From Rhodopseudomonas pentothenatexigens (lineage in GTDB: Bacteria; Pseudomonadota; Alphaproteobacteria; Rhizobiales; Xanthobacteraceae): a stretch of DNA of 49,936 nt. Positions 1 through 8,304 of this stretch are shown here, in pieces (within the stretch, counting starts at the first letter, position 1; every line of letters starts with the position of its first letter). The notes beneath the pieces are model-generated. The model saw only the letters and a program-made list of their open reading frames with translations, was not told the origin of the DNA and did no database searches. The stretch is taken from the NCBI RefSeq assembly GCF_900218015.1, contig NZ_UFQQ01000032.1, forward strand, positions 1 through 49,936. Direction: 5' to 3'. A program made the translations under genes and the position numbers.

Positions 1-135
1 GAGACCAACCCGGTCAACCTCGATCCCCGCATGGCCTCCTTCGCCAACGGCGTCCACCGCCTCGACGGACAGCTCATGGTCGTCCTCGACGTCGACAAAG
101 TCCTCGAAATCGCAACCCAACGTATGGCTGCATGA
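1..135 (+). CDS. cheW: Chemotaxis coupling protein CheW, C-terminal fragment
   Basis: The first frame from base 1 is open to a TGA at 133-135 and gives the last 44 residues of a protein whose 5' part lies outside the window. The segment VHRLDGQLMVVLDVDKVL matches the closing strand and helix of CheW-like SH3-type domains, where a hydrophobic run ending in LD precedes the C-terminal helix. CheW couples chemoreceptors to the CheA kinase at the inner membrane. The genes that follow, cheY, cheB and cheR, support this reading. The fragment is short, so a CheW-like domain at the end of a longer protein such as CheV cannot be excluded. Confidence 0.8.
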   Translation, partial: ETNPVNLDPRMASFANGVHRLDGQLMVVLDVDKVLEIATQRMAA

Positions 136-202
136 CGTCTGGAATGATCGCGGCGTAATCGCACGAACTGCCCAACCGGGCGTGAACTGATAGAGGCAGA
201 AA

Positions 203-568
<366 letters not shown>

Positions 569-647
569 CGGGGGTCGGAAGGTCGGTCTTTGACGGCGCG
601 TTCGGGGACGCGACGGGGAGTGGAAGTATGCGTTGCGTCGGTGTTCT

Positions 648-1829
648 ATGAGCGTAGCTCTGGCAGGTAGTCCCGCTACGAATTCGGCGCAATACGAGCC
701 GTTGCGCGTGATGATCGTCGACGACTCGGTCGTCATCCGCGGTTTGATCTCGCGCTGGGTCGAAGCCGAGCCGGACATGGTGGTGGCTGCCTCGCTGCGC
801 ACTGGGCTCGACGCCGTCAATCAGCTCGAACGCGTCAAGCCGGACGTCGCGGTGCTCGACATCGAGATGCCGGAGCTCGACGGCATCTCCGCGCTGCCGC
901 AACTGCTCGCCAAGAAGCGCGATCTCGTGGTGATCATGGCGTCGACGCTGACCCGCCGCAACGCGGAGATCAGCTTCAAGGCGCTGTCGCTCGGCGCCGC
1001 CGACTACATTCCGAAGCCGGAAACCACCCGCGAGCCGCACGCCGCCGACATCTTCAAACACGACCTGCTGCAGAAGATCCGCTCGCTCGGCGGTCGTGTC
1101 CGCCGCCGCGCCTCGGCCGCGTCCGCCGCACCGGCGGTCGAGCGCGCCCGCGATCCGCATCCGGCGCCGCTGGCCCCCCTCACACCCGCGACGCCGAGCG
1201 TCGCGAGCCAAGCCGCCTTGGTGAAGCGCTCGTTCGGTCCGACCGCGCCGCGGGTCCTGCTGATCGGCTCGTCGACCGGCGGACCGCAGGCGCTGATGTC
1301 GGTGGTCGCCGAAATCGGACCGGTGATCGACCGCTTCCCGGTGCTGATCACGCAGCACATGCCGCCGACCTTCACCACGATTCTTGCCGAGCATCTCGCT
1401 CGCGCCAGCCGGCATCCGGCGCATGAAGGCATCGATGGCGAGGCGATCAAGCCAGGCAATATCTACCTAGCTCCCGGCGGCAAGCACATGCGCGTCGCCA
1501 AGCAGGGCGGCAATCCGGTGATCGCGCTCGACGACGGGCCGCCGGTGAATTTCTGCAAGCCCGCGGTCGATCCGCTGTTCACTTCGGCGATCGATGTCTG
1601 GCAGAGCGGCATTCTGGCGGTGGTGCTGACCGGCATGGGTTCGGACGGCATGCGCGGCGGCAAGGAGATCGTCGCCGCCGGCGGCAGCGTGATCGCTCAG
1701 GACGAAGCCACCAGCGTCGTCTGGGGCATGCCCGGCGCTGTCGCCAATGCCGGCGTTTGCGCGGCGGTGCTGCCGCTCAATCAGATCGGCCCGAAAGTGG
1801 TTCGCCTGTTCGCTGGAGACCGCTCATGA
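648..1829 (+). CDS. cheB: Chemotaxis protein-glutamate methylesterase/deamidase CheB
   Basis: A 393-residue protein with an N-terminal receiver domain (about residues 18-135, phospho-acceptor D71 in [11 protein letters not shown]). A Pro/Ala-rich linker follows, then a C-terminal methylesterase domain. The esterase shows the nucleophile motif [13 protein letters not shown], the ITQHMPPTF segment and the [12 protein letters not shown] segment that supplies the active-site Asp. CheB removes methyl groups from receptor glutamates and so drives adaptation opposite CheR. ATG 648 is chosen. An in-frame TTG at 633 adds five residues and cannot be excluded. The stop overlaps the cheR start (ATGA at 1826-1829), so the two are translationally coupled. 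Confidence 0.94.
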   Translation: MSVALAGSPATNSAQYEPLRVMIVDDSVVIRGLISRWVEAEPDMVVAASLRTGLDAVNQLERVKPDVAVLDIEMPELDGISALPQLLAKKRDLVVIMASTLTRRNAEISFKALSLGAADYIPKPETTREPHAADIFKHDLLQKIRSLGGRVRRRASAASAAPAVERARDPHPAPLAPLTPATPSVASQAALVKRSFGPTAPRVLLIGSSTGGPQALMSVVAEIGPVIDRFPVLITQHMPPTFTTILAEHLARASRHPAHEGIDGEAIKPGNIYLAPGGKHMRVAKQGGNPVIALDDGPPVNFCKPAVDPLFTSAIDVWQSGILAVVLTGMGSDGMRGGKEIVAAGGSVIAQDEATSVVWGMPGAVANAGVCAAVLPLNQIGPKVVRLFAGDRS

Positions 1830-2704
1830 ATCCGGCCGACTACGAGTTTCTGCGCAAGCTGTTGAAGGAACGGTCCGGCCTCGATCTGTCGGCCGACAAA
1901 CAATATCTGGTGGAGAGCCGGCTGTTGCCGCTGGCGCGCCGATTCAGCCTCGGCGGGATCGCCGAGTTGGTCCAGAAGATGAAGGGGATGGGCGCCGAGG
2001 CACTGATCGCCGACGTCGTCGAGGCGATGACCACCAACGAAACCTTCTTCTTCCGCGACAAGATGCCGTTCGATCATCTGCGCGAAGAGATGCTGCCGGC
2101 GCTGCTGCAGGCGCGAGCCGCGCGGCGATCGCTGCGGATCTGGTGCGCGGCGTCGTCGACCGGGCAGGAGCCGTATTCGATCGCGATGACATTGAAGGAG
2201 CTCGGGCCGGCGGTCGCCGGCTGGCGGTTCGAGATCATCGCCACCGATCTGTCGCCGCAGGTGCTGGCGAAATCCAAGTCGGGCCTGTTCAGTCAGTTCG
2301 AAGTGCAGCGCGGCCTGCCGATCCAGCTTCTGGTGAAATACTTCAAGCAGGCCGGCGAGGTGTGGGAGCTCAGTCCCGAGATCCGGGCGATGGTGCAGCA
2401 CCGCCAGCTCAACCTGCTGCAGGACTTCTCCGCGCTCGGCACGTTCGACATCGTGTTCTGCCGCAACGTGCTGATCTATTTCGACCAGGCCACCAAGGTC
2501 GGAATCCTGGAGCGGATCGCCAAGCGGCTCGAGCCGGACGGCTATCTCACCCTCGGGGCGGCCGAAACGGTCGTCGGCCTGACCGAAGTGTTCAAGCCGC
2601 ACGCGTCGCGCCGCGGCGTCTATCTGCCGAACCTGAAGTCGGCGCCTTCGATCGTCCCGGCGTTCCCCGCGACCACCGCCCTCAGCAGCCTGCGCGCCGG
2701 CTGA
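1826..2704 (+). CDS. cheR: Chemotaxis protein methyltransferase CheR
   Basis: A 292-residue protein with the CheR two-domain layout. A small helical N-terminal domain begins with [17 protein letters not shown]. The SAM-dependent methyltransferase domain carries [27 protein letters not shown] (SAM-binding loop) and [12 protein letters not shown]. CheR methylates receptor glutamates using S-adenosylmethionine and is the partner of CheB, whose last bases overlap this ATG. It is the last gene of the che run. A dispersed repeat and the converging ctrA terminator follow. Confidence 0.94.
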   Translation: MNPADYEFLRKLLKERSGLDLSADKQYLVESRLLPLARRFSLGGIAELVQKMKGMGAEALIADVVEAMTTNETFFFRDKMPFDHLREEMLPALLQARAARRSLRIWCAASSTGQEPYSIAMTLKELGPAVAGWRFEIIATDLSPQVLAKSKSGLFSQFEVQRGLPIQLLVKYFKQAGEVWELSPEIRAMVQHRQLNLLQDFSALGTFDIVFCRNVLIYFDQATKVGILERIAKRLEPDGYLTLGAAETVVGLTEVFKPHASRRGVYLPNLKSAPSIVPAFPATTALSSLRAG

Positions 2705-2745
2705 GGAGCGGCCCTCGGGCTCTTCAACCTCAGCATTACTACACG

Positions 2746-2876
2746 TCCTTCGTCGTTCCGGGGCGCTCGCGCAGCCAGCGAACCCGGAATCCCGAGGTTG
2801 TTGTGCAAGCCCGCAGCCAAAGTAGTCCCGGCGTCAACGCGTCCGCCTACAGCGCGCCTCGAAATGACTGGGCGAG
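2746..2876. repeat. Dispersed intergenic repeat between cheR and ctrA
   Basis: The gap between the converging cheR and ctrA genes holds a block that opens with GTCGTTCCGGGGCGCTCGCG and closes with GCGCCTCGAAATGACTGG. Imperfectly inverted ends of the type GTCATTCCGGGGCGC...CGAATGAC are, from general knowledge, characteristic of repeats scattered between genes in Bradyrhizobium and Rhodopseudomonas. Only one copy lies in this window, so repetition itself is not shown here. The open frame across it is not regarded as a gene. Confidence 0.5.
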
Positions 2877-2902
2877 GGGAGTGGTGCGCCTGACCATCTC
2901 CC

Positions 2903-2933
2903 AAAAACAAAAACCCCGCCATTTGCGGCGGGG
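2903..2933 (-). terminator. Rho-independent terminator of ctrA
   Basis: Read on the minus strand, CCCCGCC, a six-base loop and GGCGGGG form a perfect 7-bp GC stem. It is followed at once by a T-rich tract of about eleven bases (2903-2913). It lies 54 bases past the ctrA stop, the right place and orientation to end that transcript. On the plus strand the stem lacks a T-tract, so it is not an obvious terminator for cheR. Confidence 0.85.
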
Positions 2934-2986
2934 CTGGAGGCTCACTCGGAAGGAGAGCGCCGGCTGGCGCTCCTGGGTAAACCTGG

Positions 2987-3688
2987 TCAGGCCGGGATGC
3001 GGACGTCGTCCTCGGACGGCTCGCGCAGCACGTAGCCGCGGCCCCACACGGTCTCGATGAAGTTGCGGCCGTCGGAAGCGTTTGCGAGCTTCTTGCGCAG
3101 CTTGCAGATGAAGACGTCGATGATCTTCAGTTCCGGCTCGTCCATGCCACCATAGAGGTGGTTGAGGAACATTTCCTTGGTCAGCGTGGTGCCCTTCCGC
3201 AGGGAGAGCAGTTCCAGCATCTGATATTCCTTGCCGGTCAGATGCACGCGCTGGCCGCCGACTTCGACGGTCTTGGTGTCGAGATTGACGACGAGATCGC
3301 CGGTCTGGATCACCGACTGGGCGTGGCCTTTGGAGCGGCGGACGATGGCGTGGATGCGCGCGACCAGCTCGTCCTTGTGGAACGGCTTGGTCATGTAGTC
3401 GTCGGCGCCGACGCCGAGACCCTTCACCTTGTCCTCGATGCCGGCGAGGCCGGACAGGATCAGGATCGGGGTTTTGATCTTGGAGACGCGAAGCTGCTTG
3501 AGAACATCATAACCGGACATGTCCGGCAGGTTCAGATCAAGCAGGATGATATCGTAGTCGTACAGCTTGCCGAGGTCGACGCCTTCTTCACCGAGATCCG
3601 TCGTGTAGACATTGAAACTCTCGGATTTGAGCATCAATTCGATCGACTGCGCAGTCGCGCTGTCATCTTCAATCAGCAATACGCGCAT
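2987..3688 (-). CDS. ctrA: Cell-cycle response regulator CtrA
   Basis: A 233-residue OmpR-type response regulator, close to the size of Caulobacter CtrA. The receiver domain has D8-D9, phospho-acceptor D51 ([13 protein letters not shown]) and the [10 protein letters not shown] lysine segment. The winged-helix domain has [19 protein letters not shown] and the recognition region [12 protein letters not shown], ending GRGYVLREP. These segments match CtrA as known across alphaproteobacteria. CtrA controls cell-cycle genes and, in most of the class, flagellar and chemotaxis genes. That fits its position between che genes and fliI. The upstream region holds several GANTC sites, the CcrM methylation target that times ctrA expression in Caulobacter. 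Confidence 0.95.
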   Translation of the reverse strand: MRVLLIEDDSATAQSIELMLKSESFNVYTTDLGEEGVDLGKLYDYDIILLDLNLPDMSGYDVLKQLRVSKIKTPILILSGLAGIEDKVKGLGVGADDYMTKPFHKDELVARIHAIVRRSKGHAQSVIQTGDLVVNLDTKTVEVGGQRVHLTGKEYQMLELLSLRKGTTLTKEMFLNHLYGGMDEPELKIIDVFICKLRKKLANASDGRNFIETVWGRGYVLREPSEDDVRIPA

Positions 3689-3764
3689 GCCAGTCCCCTC
3701 TAAGCGCCGCTACGGGCGTCAGGCGTCCGCACACTTGCGGCACTGGAAACGCCTTTGAAGAACT

Positions 3765-3843
3765 GATTCGGATCCTGACGAGGAATGGTTAACAAAAACT
3801 GATTCGGCTCCGCAAGGTCCCATCGTGCAATTTTTGTCGAATC
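3765..3843 (-). promoter_or_regulatory. ctrA upstream region with three GANTC (CcrM) sites
   Basis: Three GANTC pentamers lie at 3765-3769, 3801-3805 and 3839-3843, 77-155 bases upstream of the ctrA start. The first two sit in an 11-base direct repeat (AACTGATTCGG). A TTAAC element lies between them at about 3789. In Caulobacter, CcrM methylation of a GANTC in the ctrA promoter and CtrA binding to TTAA boxes time transcription. Similar control here is inference. The transcription start cannot be placed from sequence alone. Confidence 0.45.
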
Positions 3844-3988
3844 GCACTAAGGTGTTGCGGGAAAGCAGCTTTTTGCTGACCGGCCCCTTCAAGTTCCACT
3901 TTAAGAGTAGGCGCTAACCGACTCTTTCGACTCGCCCTTCATTCTGAGGGGCGAGCGTGCTCAGCTACCAAAGACAGTGACGCAATGA

Positions 3989-4016
3989 TTAACGATGCGG
4001 GTAAACACGAAGTTAA
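3989..4016 (+). promoter_or_regulatory. Possible CtrA half-site cluster upstream of fliI
   Basis: Within the fliI leader, TAAA-N7-TTAA at 4002-4016 differs by one base from the CtrA consensus TTAA-N7-TTAA. A further TTAAC starts at 3989. The cluster ends 39 bases before the fliI start. Control of flagellar export genes by CtrA is established in Caulobacter. The match here is imperfect, so this is a weak candidate. Confidence 0.3.
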
Positions 4017-4055
4017 GGTGACAGCCCTCGCGTCGACGAACTTAAGGGTTTCGCA

Positions 4056-5381
4056 ATGAAGGCCCTGGCGGAACAGATCGGCGACATCGACAGCGTCAAT
4101 ACCTACGGGCGCGTCGTCGGCGTCCGCGGTCTGATGGTCGAGATCGCGGGGCCGATTCACGCGATGAGCGTTGGGGCGCGCATCGTTGTCGAGACCGGAA
4201 CGAACCGTTCGATCCCGTGCGAGGTGATCGGCTTCACCGGCAACAATGCGATCGTGATGCCGTTCGCCGGGCTCGAGGGCGTGCGTCGCGGCTGCCGCGC
4301 GATCATCGCCAACGCCGCGGCTCAGGTGCGACCGTCGCCGCATTGGCTCGGCCGCGTCGTTAACGCTTTGGGCGAACCGATCGACGGCAAAGGGCCCCTG
4401 GTACAAGGCCCGTCGCCGATGCCGTTCCGCAACCAGCCGCCGCCGGCGCATTCGCGCAAGCGTGTCGGAGCACCGCTCGATCTCGGCGTGCGCGCGCTCA
4501 ATACCTTTCTCACCTGCTGCCGCGGCCAGCGCATGGGTATCTTCGCCGGTTCCGGCGTCGGCAAATCGGTGCTGCTGTCGATGCTGGCGCGCAACGTCGA
4601 CGCCGCGGTGTCGGTGATCGGACTGATCGGCGAACGCGGCCGCGAGGTGCAGGAGTTCCTGCAGGACGACCTCGGCGAGGAGGGGCTGGCGCGTTCGGTG
4701 GTGGTGGTGGCGACCTCGGACGAGCCGGCGTTGATGCGGCGGCAGGCAGCGTATCTGACGCTGGCGATCGCTGAGTACTTCCGCGACAACGACAAGGACG
4801 TGCTGTGTCTGATGGACTCGGTGACGCGTTTCGCGATGGCGCAGCGTGAGATCGGGCTGTCGGCCGGCGAGCCGCCGACCGCCAAGGGCTACACCCCGAC
4901 GGTGTTCACCGAGCTGCCGAAACTGCTGGAGCGCGCCGGCCCGGGGCTCGGCGAAGGCACCATCACCGGCATCTTCACCGTGCTGGTCGACGGCGACGAT
5001 CACAACGAGCCGGTCGCCGACGCGGTGCGCGGTATTCTCGACGGCCATATCGTGATGCAGCGCGCGATCGCCGAGCGCGGCCGCTATCCGGCGATCAACG
5101 TGCTCAAATCGGTGTCGCGGACGATGCCGAAATCGGCCGATCCGATGTATCTGCCGCTGATCAAGCGCGCGCGTCAGATCATGGCGACCTACGCCGACAT
5201 GGAGGAGCTGATCCGGCTCGGCGCCTACCGCCCGGGCTCCAGCGCCGAGGTCGACGAGGCGGTGCGGCTGCACGAACCGCTGGAAGACTTCCTGCGTCAG
5301 GGCAAGGACGAGGCGACCAGCCTGCAGTCTGGATATGCACAATTGGAGCAGATCCTGAGCAATGTAGAAACGGAACGCTAA
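4056..5381 (+). CDS. fliI: Flagellum-specific ATP synthase FliI
   Basis: A 441-residue F1-beta-like ATPase of the flagellar type III export apparatus. The Walker A loop is [17 protein letters not shown] and the Walker B strand is [13 protein letters not shown]. The RGREVQEF segment and the C-terminal [17 protein letters not shown] stretch (here [15 protein letters not shown]) are typical of FliI and FliI-like secretion ATPases. It energises delivery of export substrates at the cytoplasmic face of the flagellar base. ATG 4056 is preceded by AAGGG at a normal distance. It is followed 108 bases later by fliJ, the usual partner, which argues for flagellar rather than virulence secretion. Confidence 0.95.
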   Translation: MKALAEQIGDIDSVNTYGRVVGVRGLMVEIAGPIHAMSVGARIVVETGTNRSIPCEVIGFTGNNAIVMPFAGLEGVRRGCRAIIANAAAQVRPSPHWLGRVVNALGEPIDGKGPLVQGPSPMPFRNQPPPAHSRKRVGAPLDLGVRALNTFLTCCRGQRMGIFAGSGVGKSVLLSMLARNVDAAVSVIGLIGERGREVQEFLQDDLGEEGLARSVVVVATSDEPALMRRQAAYLTLAIAEYFRDNDKDVLCLMDSVTRFAMAQREIGLSAGEPPTAKGYTPTVFTELPKLLERAGPGLGEGTITGIFTVLVDGDDHNEPVADAVRGILDGHIVMQRAIAERGRYPAINVLKSVSRTMPKSADPMYLPLIKRARQIMATYADMEELIRLGAYRPGSSAEVDEAVRLHEPLEDFLRQGKDEATSLQSGYAQLEQILSNVETER

Positions 5382-5489
5382 CTTTGTCCGGCCATCATAC
5401 TTGGCACGTCAATCGATTTGCCGGTTGCCCCTGCGCGGCGGGCCGGCGTTGTCCCGCGTTGAATCGGGACTTCTGGGGAGTACGAGTCG

Positions 5490-5918
5490 ATGAAGTCACG
5501 TGACACGCTGATCCGCCTGAAGAAATTTCAGGTCGACGAGCGGCGCCGGCGGGTCGCCCAGATCGAAGCGATGATTGCCGATTTCGAGCGGATGTCGGCC
5601 GATCTGGAGCGCGAAATCATCACCGAACAGGAACGCGCCGGTATCGCCGACCCGACCCACTTCGCCTATCCGACCTACGCCAAGGCAGCGATTCAGCGGC
5701 GCGAGAACCTGACCCGGTCCGCCGACGAATTGCGGGTGCAGCTCGAGGAGGCGCGCGGCCAGTTGTCGGAGGCGTTCGACGAAATGAAGAAGGTCGAGCT
5801 GCTCGACGAGCGCGATCAGGCCCGCGAGCGCGCCGAAGAGAGTGCCCGCGAGCAGGCCGATCTCGACAGCATCGGCCTGATGCGGGCGCGGCTCGGCGGC
5901 GCCGGCGCCGTCATCTGA
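5490..5918 (+). CDS. fliJ: Flagellar export protein FliJ
   Basis: A 142-residue, almost entirely alpha-helical and highly charged protein that opens with MKSRDTLIRLKKFQVDERRR and runs as heptad-like coiled coil to about residue 125. This matches FliJ, the stalk-like coiled-coil protein that inserts in the FliI hexamer and links it to FlhA. Sequence conservation in FliJ is low, so the call rests on size, coiled-coil character, the N-terminal pattern and position directly behind fliI. A strong terminator follows 25 bases after the stop. Confidence 0.85.
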   Translation: MKSRDTLIRLKKFQVDERRRRVAQIEAMIADFERMSADLEREIITEQERAGIADPTHFAYPTYAKAAIQRRENLTRSADELRVQLEEARGQLSEAFDEMKKVELLDERDQARERAEESAREQADLDSIGLMRARLGGAGAVI

Positions 5919-5943
5919 CGCCTGACATTGCGGCGATCGAAAC

Positions 5944-5974
5944 AGCCCGGACCGCGTGGTCCGGGCTTTCGTTT
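5944..5974 (+). terminator. Rho-independent terminator after fliIJ
   Basis: A perfect 10-bp stem, AGCCCGGACC / GGTCCGGGCT, with a 4-base loop (GCGT), is followed by TTCGTTT. It lies just after fliJ and before the ECF sigma gene, so it separates the flagellar export operon from the sigma/anti-sigma pair. Confidence 0.8.
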
Positions 5975-6096
5975 GCGGTATCCACAGCCTGTGCAGCAAC
6001 GTGGTGGAACGTTGCGTTGCACGATATGCTGGTCCGGTTCGGGTCGCCCGGCTCGAACCGGGGCGTGGCCGCAACGGCCATGGTGAGGTCTTAGGA

Positions 6097-6645
6097 ATGC
6101 TGTCGCCGGCTGAGTTGGTTTCGCTGATCGCCGCGGTCGCCGAGCGCGATCAGGACGCGTTCCAGCGGCTCTACGATGCTACCCGGGCGAAACTGTTCGG
6201 CGTCGTTCTCCGTATCTTGCGGCGACAGGATCTCGCCGAAGAAGTCATCCAGGACGCCTACGTCAAGATCTGGAACAACGCCGCGCAATTCGATTCCAAG
6301 GTCGCTTCGCCGATCACCTGGATGGCGTCGATCGCGCGCAACCGGGCGATCGACGTCGCGCGCAAGCGCGGCGAAGTCTCGATCGAGGAGGAGCCGTCTG
6401 CCAACGACGTCGCGGCGGAGACGCCGGATCCGCTGGCGCGCCGCGAGATGACCGAGGAACTGAAGCGGCTGTTGGAGTGCATCGGCCGTCTGGAGCCCGA
6501 CCGCCAGAAGCTGGTTCTGCTGGCATACTACAACGGCTGGAGCCGTGAGCAGCTCGGCGCCAAGTTCGGGGCGCCGGCCAACACGATCAAGACCTGGCTG
6601 CGCCGCAGCCTGCTCGATGTTCGGGGGTGTTTGGGACTGACCTGA
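6097..6645 (+). CDS. ECF-family RNA polymerase sigma factor
   Basis: A 182-residue sigma-70 family protein with only regions 2 and 4, as in extracytoplasmic-function sigma factors. Region 2 shows DQDAFQRLYDATRAKLF, LAEEVIQDAYVKIWNN and ITWMASIARNRAID. Region 4 shows the helix-turn-helix YNGWSREQLGAKFGAPANTIKTWLRR. The start at ATG 6097 follows a GAGG ribosome-binding site. The open frame extends further upstream, but that part runs through the fliJ terminator and is rejected. The stop overlaps the anti-sigma start (TGATG), so the two are co-translated. The inducing signal cannot be read from the sequence. Confidence 0.93.
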   Translation: MLSPAELVSLIAAVAERDQDAFQRLYDATRAKLFGVVLRILRRQDLAEEVIQDAYVKIWNNAAQFDSKVASPITWMASIARNRAIDVARKRGEVSIEEEPSANDVAAETPDPLARREMTEELKRLLECIGRLEPDRQKLVLLAYYNGWSREQLGAKFGAPANTIKTWLRRSLLDVRGCLGLT

Positions 6646-7589
6646 TGGCTCACAGCGAAGACCATAGCGCGCTCGCCGCGGAATATGCGCTCGGCACGCT
6701 CGACGCCGCCGAACGGGCGGAGGCCGAGGCGCTGATGCGCGACGACGCGGCGTTCGCGGCGCTGGTGCAGGCCTGGGAGCTGAAGCTCGGCGCGCTTAAT
6801 CAGATGGTCGGGCTGGTCGAGCCGCGCGGCGAGGTGTGGGATCGGATCAAGGCGGCGATCGCCACCGAGTCACAGCGCGCGGTGCCGCCGCCGGCTGCGT
6901 CACCGAGCGGTGACGCAGCTTCGGGGGTGCTCGGTGCGCCGGGAGAGCCGATCTTGCCCCGCCCCGCCAACGACATCGGGCCCGCACCGTCGAGCGAGTC
7001 GACCGAACTCAGCCCGGAATCCAAGCGCGTCGTGTACTTCGCCAAGCGCGCTTATGTCTGGCGCGGCCTGGCGATGCTGTCGAGCGCGGTCGCGGCGTCG
7101 CTGTTGCTCGTGGTCGGCGCGCAAGTGTATCAGCCGGACATCCTGCCTGATGCGGTTCGACCGCCTGTTCGCACCAAGGTCGTGACGGTCGAGGCACCGC
7201 CGCCGCCGATTCCTGCGCAGTACGTCGCGGTGCTGCAGAAGGACGGCGACGCCCCGGCGTTCATCCTCACCGTCGACGCCGCCACCAAGACTTTCACCGT
7301 GCGCCGCGTCGCCGCCACGCCGGAGCCGGGCAAGAGCTACGAACTCTGGCTGGTCTCCGACAAGCTGCAGAAGCCGCGCTCGCTCGGCGTGATCGGCGGG
7401 CGCGATTTCACCGTCAATCCGGTGCTGTCCTCGTTCGATCCCGAGCTGGTCAACAAGGCGACCTACGCGGTGACGATCGAACCCGAAGGCGGCTCGCCGA
7501 CCGGCGTCGCCACCGGCCCGATCGTGTTCACCGGCAAGCTGGTGGAGAGCGTGCCGCCGGAGCCGATGCGAACCGCGCCGCAGAAGTAA
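6645..7589 (+). CDS. RskA-like membrane anti-sigma factor
   Basis: A 314-residue protein with three parts. The N-terminal cytoplasmic segment contains AAEYALGTLDAAERAEAEAL, typical of anti-sigma-K-like domains. A Pro-rich linker and one transmembrane helix (about GLAMLSSAVAASLLLVVGAQ) follow. The periplasmic C-terminal domain contains PGKSYELWLVSD, the RskA-type fold. No HxxxCxxC zinc motif is present. It should hold the preceding ECF sigma factor inactive at the membrane until a signal releases it. The one-base overlap of stop and start with the sigma gene supports the pairing. Confidence 0.88.
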   Translation: MAHSEDHSALAAEYALGTLDAAERAEAEALMRDDAAFAALVQAWELKLGALNQMVGLVEPRGEVWDRIKAAIATESQRAVPPPAASPSGDAASGVLGAPGEPILPRPANDIGPAPSSESTELSPESKRVVYFAKRAYVWRGLAMLSSAVAASLLLVVGAQVYQPDILPDAVRPPVRTKVVTVEAPPPPIPAQYVAVLQKDGDAPAFILTVDAATKTFTVRRVAATPEPGKSYELWLVSDKLQKPRSLGVIGGRDFTVNPVLSSFDPELVNKATYAVTIEPEGGSPTGVATGPIVFTGKLVESVPPEPMRTAPQK

Positions 7590-7655
7590 CTGCACGGCGC
7601 CGGCCGGCACGGTGGCCCGAACGAGATCGGTCAGACCGAGCTATTTCACAAAAGA

Positions 7656-7682
7656 AAAACGCCCGTGGGGAGCGGGCGTTTT
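7656..7682. terminator. Bidirectional terminator between converging genes
   Basis: AAAACGCCCG (7656-7665) pairs with CGGGCGTTTT (7673-7682) around a 7-base loop. The A-tract on one arm and T-tract on the other make it a terminator on both strands. It serves the anti-sigma gene on the plus strand and the small 66-residue gene on the minus strand. Confidence 0.85.
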
Positions 7683-7771
7683 CCTTTGGGTCTCCACCTG
7701 GGGTGAGTGGGACCTCCTCAGCTCACGCGTTGGCCAGGGGGGCTATCCGGCATGCGTGACGGCTGGAACGG

Positions 7772-7972
7772 TTAGCGGACCACCATGGTCTCCGCCTTGC
7801 TGATCGCCATCGGTTTGCCTGCTTTGATCACCTTAGCGGTCTGGGTGTAGCCGTCGTCGGCGCCGAGGCGCGCGCTGATCCCGAGGCCCGCCACCGCGAT
7901 CCCCGCCACCAATGCCACGGCCACAATCTTCAGGTGGGTGGTGCGATCGGCACTGTAGATCGAATGGTTCAT
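7772..7972 (-). CDS. Small single-pass membrane protein, probable general-stress gene
   Basis: A 66-residue protein starting MNHSIYSADRTTHLKIV, with one hydrophobic helix (about IVAVALVAGIAVAGLGISA) and a short basic C-terminal tail outside it. The start at 7972 is fixed by AGGAGG eight bases upstream. The longer in-frame version reads through that site. No catalytic motif is visible. Similar short proteins beginning MNHSIYSAD are, from memory, common in Bradyrhizobiaceae, but function is unknown. An EcfG-type promoter 82 bases upstream suggests it belongs to the PhyR/EcfG general stress response. Confidence 0.75.
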   Translation of the reverse strand: MNHSIYSADRTTHLKIVAVALVAGIAVAGLGISARLGADDGYTQTAKVIKAGKPMAISKAETMVVR

Positions 7973-8053
7973 CGCGGAGCCTCCTGGTGTCTTCTCCACC
8001 CTCGGAAATTCGTGTTTGCGATCCCGAAGCAGGTTCAAAGAACTCACGCAGAA

Positions 8054-8079
8054 AACGTAGGAAATCCTCGGCCCGTTCC
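8054..8079 (-). promoter_or_regulatory. EcfG-type (general stress) promoter
   Basis: On the minus strand GGAAC is followed after exactly 17 bases by CGTT. This matches the established GGAAC-N16/17-CGTT consensus of EcfG-type sigma factors in alphaproteobacteria. It lies 82 bases upstream of the start of the 66-residue membrane protein and points towards it. It would be read by EcfG, not necessarily by the ECF factor encoded nearby. The rest of the stretch 7973-8304 holds no gene that I can support. Confidence 0.65.
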
Positions 8080-8304
8080 GCAGGGGTGGTCACAAGCGCG
8101 TGAACAACTGTGATCCTGCGCGAGAATGCAGTGCGAAATCCCTGGCTAACTTACTGAAAATTAATCAAATCAAGGATGACAGGAGCAGTTCTGGCCGTTG
8201 GCGACGCAGCAGTGTCAAGGTACCTTTCGGGCCGCCATAGAGCTTGTCTGTTGCCCAAAAGTCGCGCAGCGGAAAGCTCGCTGCGGCGCAGTGCAACCAA
8301 TCGC

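Noticed and set aside
1747-3060. Long plus-strand frame running through cheR into ctrA
   Set aside because: It overlaps cheR and antisense ctrA, is Arg/Ala-rich and has no recognisable domain. The two genes beneath it are certain.
6004-6030. EcfG-type promoter for the sigma/anti-sigma pair (GGAAC near 6006)
   Set aside because: No CGTT is found at 16 or 17 bases downstream, so only the -35-like half is present.
5956-6096. Upstream extension of the ECF sigma factor
   Set aside because: It would begin inside the fliJ terminator and has no family likeness. ATG 6097 has a GAGG site and gives standard ECF length.
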